Made by a program: the position numbers and the translations under genes. From Plazaster borealis (Eukaryota > Echinodermata > Asteroidea > Forcipulatida > Labidiasteridae), in the NCBI GenBank assembly GCA_021014325.1, contig CM037473.1, forward strand, positions 5,271,501 to 5,335,500: DNA of 64,000 nt, in the 5' to 3' direction. The notes under the pieces were generated by a model. That model saw nothing but the letters and a program-made list of their open reading frames with translations, ran no database searches and was not told the DNA's origin. How positions within the stretch are numbered: position 1 is the first letter of the stretch; the number at the start of each line of letters is the position of its first letter. Shown piece by piece: positions 44,601 to 56,600 of the stretch.

Positions 44601-47600
44601 TGGGAGGTTGGGGTTTTTTTAAAGTTTTTTTTTAAAATTGAGTTCTGTTGAAATGGCAAAATATGAAACAAACTATAAAGAAATTGGCACAATCACTATA
44701 AAACAGAGGTTTTTTTGTGTGATTTTGATGTTTTTAATTGTTTTGTTAAACTCATTTAACTCCTAGATGACATTTTCTGTAAACATTTTCAAAAAACTAA
44801 AACACAGTGTAGCCTAAGTAAATATTTGAAGAATTGTTTTTGTTTTTTTCCAACATGAATAACTTTTCTCCAAACCTAACTGTGTGTGCGTCGCAGAACG
44901 GAGCCTTATTTCATTGAAAAGGCCAGGTCGGGGGGTTTCGTAGGGTTGGGCGGGATGATCAACAATTTTTTTATTTTATGTGGCCTTATACTTGACAGAA
45001 GCAACAGAGGCAATTGCCTCCGAGCCTTGGTGCCCATTGAAATGTCCCAGTACAAATTTACGTTAGTTGAGCTTCCCTGTACCAAGGAAACACTGCCTTG
45101 CTATTACAACAATAAAGTACCAGGCCTGGAAATTGTGTTCCAAATGATTGCAAAACATCTCGGTTTTTCAATTAGGGATACAATGTACTGTATTTGCCTG
45201 CAGAATAAACAACCACAGGCTACTATTAGTTAGTGCATAAGATTTCTTCTTCCATGGTTAGTGATAGCACAACATGGTGACAACAATATCACACTTCACA
45301 CCTCTGTGGTCAGGCAGAGTATAATAAGAGCACCTGGCTTTAACACCATCCAATTTTACAGTAACAAATTAACTGATAACTGTACAAGCCAAAAGGAGTT
45401 GATCATGGACATGCTGCAAGTTGGTGCTGGACGGAGACAACTTCGATCAAATAGCTCCTGTTCACCATACTTTGTTGTGCCAAGAACGAGTCACATCACT
45501 TTTGCTGATGGAGCCTTCTCAGCCTATGGACCCAAACTCTGGAATAAACTTCCAAATCACATCAGGGACACAACATCCTTCAACACATTTAAGACACTTC
45601 TGAAAGCCCTCTAATTTGTTTCAGGAGACTTACCATCAGTGACTTATTTATTTCTTCTGTGCCTCAGCGCCTTTGAGCAAACCTTTGATTTAGGCGCTTT
45701 ATACATTTTGTATGACTGATCAGTCTTCATTCACTATATACATGTACATAAAGCCCTTTTCACATAATACATGTACAAAGCCAATTCCCGGTTCCCAGGA
45801 AATAAAAGCCCTAAAAACTCTGCATGGGGGAAGTTTAACCCCACTGCCATGCCACGTTCGTTTCACGCTTGTTACAATTTCCCTATGAAATTGTTTACAC
45901 TCATGCTAACCCAGGGATTATCCCACTAACCATACCCCCAAAGCAGGGCTCCAAATTTACACTGGAATGCAGGCCCGAGGCCAATGATTTTAGTGTTGGG
46001 CCAGTAAACTTATGACTGGACAACTCCAGTAGTCTTTTTCTATCAATCTTCTGTATGTACTTCTTCACATGTTTAACATACATGTATTTTATTTTAATTT
46101 GATTTCTCTCATTTCAGGTTGGTCTTGTGAAAAACATTTTGAGCTACAAGCCCTGCAGTCTTGTCAATTTCCCCACCCCCCCTCAAATTATTATTATTTT
46201 TTTAAATTGATCACAACAAAAGCAGGGGTAGCTTTTCCTTGGGCATGGCCAGGAGTTTGCCAGGCCACGGCCAGGGTTAACAACTCAAGTGTGAAAAAGT
46301 CATCAACATTTTTCCTGTGATCTTCTTAGAGACTCTGTCTAGTGATGGGGCTAGAGGCAGGGTTTAACCTCAACTTTTTCAGTTAAGTGACCAGCCAGCG
46401 AGACCAGAAAGCTTATAATAGTCAGCTCCATATAGCTTTTTCACTGGTCAATAACTTAAGGTTTCATTTCCATATTATTATTATTAATATTTTTATATAT
46501 TTCTGGTAATGAAATCAAGGATGCCTCATAAGTGAACTCAATCACTGTAGCTCGCAAGCCTGAAGAACCCTGTAAACAAGGGTGCTTACTACATGTATGT
46601 GATCAGAAACACTGGGGTTAACCACTACCTTTCACGATAAGTATTCCTTTATTATCTAGTACACGGGACCTCTGGCTTAATGTCCCATCTGAAGGACAAA
46701 GCATTTATGCTAAAGTATCTTTCTCAAGGACACAAGTGCCACGACCGGAACTCGAACCCACACTGCTGATCAGAAACACAAGAGCTTGAGTCCGATAATC
46801 TTAACTGCTCGGACACACCACGAGACAAGAAATAACTTGAAGAAGAAATAAACATTTTGGGTTGGACAAAGCAAAATTGACTGGAGCGGGATTTGAACCT
46901 GCGACCTCCGGATTAACGTGCCAGTGCTCTACCAACTAATGAGCTATCTAGCCCTACATGTAAATAATGGCGGGCTCCCTATTTCATCAATATCTTTATT
47001 TGGGGGTGCCAGTCAGAAGCCATTCAACCTGGAACCGCCCTGTAGCCACAGATTTCCCTTGTGATTTATTACTTGAAAGCAATAAACATGTCAGCCAGAC
47101 CTCTACGAAAATTCTTGGTTTTCATTTTTTTTAAACTGACATTGGTCGATGGCCTTTAAAAAAAAAAAAAAAATGTATGCAAGTTCGCCCCAAACAAGAC
47201 TAAAAGCCACTCTTGGTAAGGGGCTACAAGAAGAAAGAAAAACAATTATTAAATGTGAAAATAACTCAGGGGAGCTGAAGGTAGGAATTGATATTCCTCT
47301 TAAAACAGTCTAGATTGTAGGATGGAGGGAAACATGCACCAGGCAAGGAGTTCCAATGAGAAGCAGTACGTGGAAAAAAGCTGTTGGAATGGCTCCTTGT
47401 TCTACATCTCAGCAAATCAAGAGTGTATGGGTGAGTAGAAGCAGAAAGTCTGGTTTCACGCTCAAACATTCTGATAGGAGGAACACGGACACACTGGTGG
47501 CACATTTACCATGGAAATATCTGTAGAAAAGACAGAGGCTGGCTACAGACCTACGGTGGGAAAGAGGTTGTAACGTTGATCCCAACTCTTCACCAACAAG

Positions 47601-50600
47601 ATTAACAATACGCTTCTGCACTCTATCTAATAAAGATAAATGACAGGCAGAAGCTCCGGCCCAAATGTGACAACAGTACTCCATTAGGGGACGTATAGTT
47701 GTCTTATACAGGTAGAGGGCTATTGTTAAGGGAGAACAATGATAGCCCTCGACTGGAAAACATTTTATGAAGCCTTACAGAACAGTTAATACTTAATCAA
47801 GAAAACAATCTACTCAAGTCATTTGAATACAAAAACTTCAAAAGGCAATATGTTTTTTTTTAAAAATCACATCCTACTTAATTACAGAGCAACCACTTAG
47901 TGAGGATTATATTGAACCAGTAAGTGTGAACAAATTAACTGTCCAAACATTACTATCCCATAGGGTACATGTAAGTGTTTGCAATGGAGTTGATTCATGT
48001 CACACCTTTGGAGTGTGACAATAGTAAAGACCATGGTGACATCACATGTTTACAAAAGAGCCACAGAGCCTGGACTTCCTGCAGGCACGATTTGTACACA
48101 GCCGGATGGAAGAAAGCATAAAATCTATGGAGATTGCACTGTCTGTATTTTATCAACTTTTGATATGAAGAAAGGTGGCACATCTCAAAACTTGCTCAGC
48201 TGTTATTTTATGTATCTCTTGAATTTATGTGGAAATTATGACACAAACTGTAAAATTTCCCATTCGACCAGTGTAGTATCATCTCGCCTGCCAGTGCCAG
48301 GCCCTGGAATGTACACAGTTACTCTTATTGTAATCAAAAGTTCCATAACCCCAGACATAACATGTTTACAAAAGGTCCACAGAATCTGGACTTTCGACAG
48401 GCACAACTTCTAGTACACAGCTCAAAAATGGAAAAAACCAGAAAGTCTCACATTTGCTGGAGATTGCGGCGCACAATTGTTATCAATTTTTGATGGAGGT
48501 CAACTAAAGGGGCACATCTCAATTCTTGTAACAGCTGATATTTCATCGAGGGGAAAAAATCACCTGCAAAGCCTGCACAATAAATTGCATGGTAATTCAT
48601 CGTTAAATATAACAGTAAACCTCCCAGTGCCCTGTCATAGTGTTTTTTTAAAGCAGTTACAACTTTTTTTTTAAACTGCAAGTACAAATTCCAGAAACAA
48701 TTACTGCAGACTAGGCATACACAGGTTTAAAGCTGTAAACTTCAACGATCATAATTCAAATTTTCATGATGGGCCATTTTAAAACACTGCAGTGAGGGAC
48801 CAGGGCCCAATTTCATGGCACTGCTAACCAACGCGCATTGTAACACGTGTGTATTTCTATGGGACGCAGCCAGGCGTAAGCGCAGAATTCCGCGGTAAGC
48901 AGAGCCATGAAATTGGGCCCCGTTTGGTTGCAACACCCCTACCGTTCGTTGTCAGCACTAACAGCATTTTTTATCTAAGTGTGTTGTTTACATGTTCAGG
49001 TATTGCCTGGGTTAATTTAGGCTTATTTGTTTGCTTAATTAATTAATGGTTTCATCTACCAACCATTGACAACTGATATCGATTTTGTACACAAAGGATG
49101 CTGATCGAATTTTGTCCTGCCATCTTCTAACAAACCACTGACCCCTTGATTGACACCCCCTGTAGGACATGTGGCATGGTCCATCTTAGGATATCATGGC
49201 ATATGTGAGGTAGTTAAGACAATGGAAATGTTAAAATATGTCAGCATGTGCTGACAGCGGCCCTTACTGCAGGGTTTTAAGGCCACATAGTGTTTTGTAA
49301 CCAATACAAATACATTATAGCAGATTCAATCGGCCTTGCCAATACACAGTTGTAAATTGGGCCAATATGATAGACCCTGGCCATATAACTGGCATTTAAA
49401 CATTACAGCCATCTGGCCATCTGACACCCTTCTGGCTAGTACTAGTACTACATGTAGCCAAAGGTTGTCCGGGTGTTTTTCGACTTCTGTTTACATGTTA
49501 TTTTAGACAAACTGTCACTTCCATATATGTAAAAGTATTGTAGAGAGCCAGTTCAAAAGGCCTTTTTTTAGTTAAACAACCTATTTCCAATATCTGAATA
49601 AAATTCAGGGCTAAATTTTATAGAGCTGCTTAAGCGCAAAAAGCAGCTTAGCACAAAACAATTTTGCTTACCATACCAGATTAAGGTTACCAGCCAAAAC
49701 ATGGTATTACCTGTACCGTCTTTAACTGGTTTCCTGCTGAGTTTTGCTCAGCAGAAAATTATTAAGCACAATATTGTCTGCTCTGGCAGCTCTGTAAAAT
49801 TGGGCCGTAAGCCCTGCCACGTGTTTCCATAGGATTCATACGAATAACTGTTTACACAAAACACCATTTCAATCATACACAACCCTTCATATAGACAAAC
49901 GATTGAAACAATACCATGAACGCAAACCTCATGATCACAACAATCCGTTCCTCACAAAAAGGTGCCAAAAACTGGCATCGAAAGCTCAGATGGTTGCTTG
50001 GAATTTCCCAATAGAAGATTACATAGAGGAAGAGATAACGACCTTGCTAAACCACTTGAAGGTTATCATGAGCAAACGCTCCGGGCTTTTGTAGTCCAAC
50101 TTCCACTCGTGAACTGCTCCGTGCTGGAACAAAAGACACCATGGTATGCCGTACACTGTCAAGGGACAAATGTCAAGCAGCCAGTCTAGTTCAAGCGTGT
50201 TGACATTCGCTTTTGCGTGTACTTTGAACAAGCAAACACCGGGTCAGGTTAGATGGGTGAGTGGCGCACTAGCAACGCTGGAAATGGCTCACAGAAGAGA
50301 AACGACTACAAGCCAACGGGTTATTGGTGTGTCCTGTTCATATTGTCCAAGATGTTGCAGAATTTGAATAAACTGATCGATTCAACATACACTTTATAGG
50401 TCTCTAGATACATTCAGTAAAGGTGCTGTCAGCGTAAATTATTAATACGTTTTCAGCTTGGAAGTTGAACACTGAGTGGTACAAGTCAGAAAGCAAAAAA
50501 ACATACACACATGCAGGGATCAACAATAAAACCAAAATTTCTTTTCAAATAATGTTGGGTTGAACAAAGAAAAATTACTAGAGTGGGACTTGAACCAGCG

Positions 50601-53600
50601 AACTCCGGATTAACCTGCTGACTCTCTATCAACTGAGCTTTCTAGCCCTACATTGGCAGTCTCCCTATTTTGTCAATATCTTTGTTCTGGGGTGCCAGTC
50701 AGAAGCCATTCAACCTGTAACTGTCGTATAGCCAGGGATCACACCAAAGTTTCTGATACAACCTGGGAAGTGGCAGCAGAGGGATCCCCTTAAGGGAATG
50801 GTGTTTGTGTTTCTTTTCAATAACACTTTTCACTTCTTTTTGAGTGTTTTTATTGCTCCAAAGAGATAGTATATGACTACACAAGCTTATTTTAAAATGT
50901 TTCGCCATTGAGAGATACATGTACTACACAAGTGTTTTTAACTTCCATGTAATTTTATTTCAACATTACTGTATTTTTAAAACACTCTCCTCAAAAAATG
51001 TCTGTTCAAGTCAACGTAGTTTTTTTCCTTTTGTTCACTCGAGCGCTTAAAGAATTTTAGTCTAAATCTGTTCGGTGCCATCAATACAGACTATTATTAT
51101 TATCACGTAATAAAAGACAATTAGGGTCTTGAAAGCTAAACAAAAAAATGTTTATCAGAATTTTCCAAGTCGAGTCCAAATACAGAACGCCCAGACTATT
51201 TTTTTAAAATTATTCGGAATTGTAAAATTTAACATTAACACCTCAACGTCAAGCAAATAAATTAACACAAATCATTGCGAACCGTCCCTCCTCCCCTACT
51301 CACGCTTTACTTGTCCCACTCTGACATCAGCGACAAAAATTGCATCATCTGTTTACTGCGGACATTCCTTCAACCTCTGTGAAGTTATTTTGACAGCCAA
51401 ATACAAGCATGCCATCTCATCAATCATCATTAAGTCCTCAATCCCAGGCCTGGAATTTCATCTTTGAGACGGTAGGCCATTTTCATTTTAAAAAGGGCAC
51501 TTCCATTGGTATGTAAAAGTCTATGGGAAACTTTTGGGCCAAAACCAGGGGCCACAGAAGCAATGGCCTCTGTGGCCACCGTGTAATTCCAGGCCTGCAA
51601 TCCTTACACTCACGCAGAGTTGTGGTGTTTTTTTATGAGAGATCGCCTAACATCACAAGGCCGGACGGCCACTTCAAGGTGAGGGCTACACCTAACTGAT
51701 TTAGGCTGTTGACCCAAATCAACTGTCACCAGGGGCACGTTGTCACCTACTCCTGGGGCTGAAACAGGTTTACCCCCTTCACAGTCCGTAAGGATGTAGG
51801 CATGGGTACCATCCACTAGGAGCCTGGCTGGTATAGCAGAATGAACTTTTTACGAAGCAATTATGGTTAAGTGCCTTGCTCAAGCGCACAAGTGTCACGA
51901 CCGGGATTCGAACCCACATTATGAGAATAACCAATGTTTGACAAACTCAACGTTTCTCCTGAATACGATCGGAGAACACTGAATGAATCGTCGAGTTGTC
52001 AAACACTGGTTCTTCTCAGAACCATCAAAACTCATAAAGAGAGTTTATGTACACGGTGTCTCTGCAAACATTACTTGATTGTATTCCCACCATTCAAATC
52101 CTAAATAACAGGTTAATGACACTGGGGCCCACCATGAAGCCTAAATGGGCATCTAATGGTGTGCTTTAACCAGATAGACATTTTTTTAAATGCGATTTTT
52201 ATGTCCACTGATCAACGAGACCACAATACACCCTTCAACATTTCCTGGACACCATCGGCGCTATTAATATAGTTCTATATGGACAAAGTGATATTTCAGC
52301 TGAAAGCCTGGATAACATACCATGAATACAAACAATCACCGCACAGAACGTGTTATCTAAATATCTTTTCATATCTATGCTGTGTTGAACTTGAGACACA
52401 TTTACCAGATATTTAATCAGCTTAATATAAAGAAAAAGGTTTTTTTCCACGTATATTAGTATAACTTGAAAAATTGTACAATACCTCTAATAGCTCAGTC
52501 TAATTTGTTTTTTATCTGATAAGCTGAACTGCAACTGGAATATCATAAGTTTTAACATCACATATTCAAGTGAATTTCAATCAAAAATGTACATTTATTT
52601 CTTAAACAGATTTGTCTTCAAAATATAATAGGACACCTTTTTTGCAAACACCACCTGCCTCAACATTTCTGACTTTTACATCATATCTCTTTAAAAGTAG
52701 GGTCATGCTTTGGTAATGACCCCCCTCCCCCCCTAAAAAAGTAATTTTTATTCTAAAGCCTACTTAAAAGTAGTAGTACTGTAGATGGTAATGGTAGTAA
52801 GCATCCTGCATCCTTTATCGAGTACAAGGGCTGACCTACATAGGCTTTAATAGACTTTCTGGCTATTTAATAACAATTTTGATGATTTGTCTTAGGGCAA
52901 AACAAATCAAAATCAGGTTAAAGTAGGAAGAATATCACTGCCTGCTAGTGAAATTCACTACCCGACTAGTCGCAACTATTTTTTCAGTAGTCGTGGCCGC
53001 GCGACTGGACATAGTAATCAATAGTTGCGACTTCGACACTAGTCACACAAGTCGCCCAGGCCTACTGTGTCGTAAAGCACATTGAGACTTTTGGCATAAA
53101 ATACCTGAATAATATTAGGTGTCATAATAACATTTACTCACCATTTCGCAGTCAATCTGCAATGATACAATGGTGTGACTTCTACTGGAGTATTCATTGA
53201 TGTTATTTGTTGCTATCTGTCTCTGTCCCATACCTAAAGAAGGAGAAAATAAGTACAAAGAACAGTAAGATTTGAAACTTTGCATGGCGGGAATACAATC
53301 TAGTGAGGTTTGCAGAGACACCATGTACCCTCTGTTGAGTATAGAACATGTAACCTACGACACTGCATGTTTATTGAGCCACAGGGCCTGGACTTCCTGG
53401 GAGCACAAGATGTACACAATGGAGGAAAATATTAAATATTTTATGGGAATTGCACTATCTGAGTTTTATCAATTTTTGATATGAAGAAAGAGGGACACAC
53501 CTCAAAAAAGATTCAGCTGTTACTTTTATAACACTTGGATTTATGTGGAAATTATGACACAAAATGTAAAATTTCTCATATGGCCTGCCAGAAAGGCCCT

Positions 53601-56600
53601 GGAATGTAGAAGGTCACTCATTTTCTAAACTAAGGTCACATGGTCTATACACTGAACCTCTTCAGCAGTACTTAAGCAGCATAAAGCAACAGAGTCCATC
53701 ATTCTCTTGAAGACACACAGAGCTTACTAATCGAAACATTGAGTTGTCAATCATCGGTTCTTTTCAGAACCACCATAACCAATCGAGAAATTTATGTTGT
53801 GAGTAACAAATACTTTCTTACCTTCTTCTAAGATGGCTAATAGATCGTCCAACGTCTCACAGTCTACAATGAATAGATTCTCTACGTAGAATCCCTTATC
53901 TTTTGACCATCGGACCGGCAGCGAGTCTCGTCCGGATGGGTTCAGTAAATCTTTTACCTACACACACGAAAATAAGAAGAAAGAGCATAACAAAATCAGC
54001 CTTGTTAGTTAAAATCTTTCTTTATGAAAAAAGGAATAAGCTGTTGAAAACTGCTTTCCAATAACCTGTACTAATCCCATCACAATTCCCACCTGGAATC
54101 TGGATACCACCATGATCCCGCTTTGCATCCCACCATGATATAATGATATCCCAGCGGGATAGACCTATCCCGCCGAGATCCCACTGGGATCTTGCTTTTT
54201 TCTCCATCACTTTTTCTATGGGGCTGTGGTATAAATGTTAAAAAAATGATAATGTATCATGTGACACAGTGTACACACGCAAAGTAAGCTGGTGTAGTCA
54301 TGCTGTGCGAAGTGCTGGTCTATCAGCTGCAGTGATCGCAGGTTTTCCAGCGCATACAAGGAGAGGACCAGGATGCCCTCGAGCCAACAATTTGACACAG
54401 TTTTTCTCCTTGACAGTCAGTCCACTTCTTGAAGTATTTTCAAGAATGTGAAGAATCCTGGCCAATCAAAAGGACTGGTATAAGTTCCGAATATACAAAC
54501 AGATGTCAAAGCACAGACAAATTCAAAAGGTAACAAAAAAGGGTTTTTCTTCTTATCGGTCCAGTTAAGAATTTTTTTATAAAATGACCAGATGTGCTTG
54601 ATGAAATAAAATCATGGAATAAAATCAATTTGCCAGTGTCTACTGTGCACGCCTTTTATGTCAGCTGTTGACATAGAGTACTTGTGTGACATGGGATGTA
54701 TGGAAAAAATAACAATACCAACCAATGGGAAAGTTGACATTTGCCATACAGCTAATATGGCAGCGTGCATGAATTGGTTTCAAAGAAGATGCGCACAAAT
54801 AGCTGCGCAGACACTCTCTGACTAAAATACACTCTGACCCACCTGTTCATTGTATATCTCCAAATAGGAAGCACTGAGAGTGTAGTTGACGTTAGCTCCT
54901 GACCTCTGACCTAAGACCTCGAAGAGATGAACGAAGGAACGCTGTATAAGTCCATAGGTAAACTCTGTCTGGCTTAAAGCGTCCTGGAAAAGAGGAAAGA
55001 AAACACAATCAGCCTGGGCATCAGAATAATTTACTGTAAAGAACCCATGCATTATGATGTCACACGCTCAAACAGCGCCCTTGCTGAGGTCAAAGGAACA
55101 CCTCCCATTGGCTGATAGTTGTGAGTGGCAGATAATGCGAGTTCACACAGTTTGACACCAGGATGGCAGCATATTACAAGGTTCATTTGTAGCCCTACTG
55201 ACCTAATTCACTTGACGTCATCATAAAATAATAATAATATTGACTCTTATTTAGTGTAATTCCAAAGAATGATCATTGCGCTTTGAACATATTTACCCCT
55301 GGGCCATTTAATTAATTCCTTAAACCATCTAAGCTCCCTTAAGAGTATACAGCCTATGCTGCCAAAAATGTAGTGCACCAAGCTAAATCAATCACAAGAA
55401 CCATCTCTGCCGTCACAGGTACAGTACCCATTTACTCCTGGGTGATGAGAAGCAGTTATGTAAGTGTCTTGCTCAAGGACACAAGTGTCATGACCAGGAT
55501 TCGAACCCACACCCTGATGACTCAGCCATCAGAACTTGAGATGCACTAAACCGCTTGGCCACGACACACCACGACATCGTCACAAAAATCTTAGTTGCAG
55601 CATTTTGGAAGTCAATGTCTACGGGTGTTACAGGGTGTAATGCGCATTTTAGGCAATGCGGCATTTACATGCTTAACATCGACTCCCAAAACGGCAAGCG
55701 TAGCAGCAAGGGGTTAATTAAGCGCTTGACTAAAAGAGTAACCTTCAGCTCCATTATGACTCTAGAACCCTCAAAAATTATGCCATCACCTTTCGCCGAC
55801 CATTTTATTGAGGCTAGGAGAGGGTGGGGGGGGGGTGATGGGAGGGTTGGTGATAGGGGTTATGCTTTGCCTTTGTAAACCCATGCAGGGTTTGCCTTTA
55901 ACCTTTTCAGTGACTGGCCAGCAGGACCAGTTAGCTTGTCATTTCACAAGTCCGCCAGCTTTTTCACTAGTCGTCATTTCATACAAAATATGAACTAGTC
56001 AGCTGGACCACTTGGAGAGAATTTTGGCTGACCCTCATACTGTATATTTTAACTAGCATTTGGCCAGCAGACCACTGTTATTAAGGGAGAGCACTGCCAT
56101 GGTTATTAATGAAGCCGAAAGCCCTTGATGAACTCTGTCTCTTTAAGATCTGTACAGCACCAGTGTGAAAGCAGTTTAATAAAACCGCCTCAAGTGCCAT
56201 GAAAGATAAGGGGTTTAAAAACACCTGTGCACACCTGTTTCTCCATTAGTTGTTTGTTTTTCCTTGAAAAATCACAGCATGCAGTGGGTAGGACAACTAG
56301 TGTAAATTTTGCCGTTTACACTACCTGTCCCTTCCCTCTTCCAGGTAGAGGCACTGTGATGATCAGGGCCCAATTTCACAGAGCTGCTTAACGGCAGCGA
56401 GAGTTTCAATTTCATAGCGCTGCTTATCATGAGCACTCCAAAAGGCATGCTAACCTTCCGGTGCTTACTGTTTGAAAATGAATGACGTAACAATACAAAT
56501 CCATGGTGAACGAGAAAGCTGGCTGTCTAATTTTCTTGCTAACCTGTGAAATACGATCACGCTTTTAAAGCAAATTTTTCTGCTACAGTTAGCAAGAAAG

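Noticed and set aside
44886..45233. Open frame of 115 codons
   Set aside because: No recognisable domain, no splice context, and it lies in a kinesin intron just before a LINE tail.
46878..46955. tRNA-Asn gene on the minus strand
   Set aside because: The acceptor stem does not pair and the same sequence recurs as a dispersed repeat, so it is a SINE domain.
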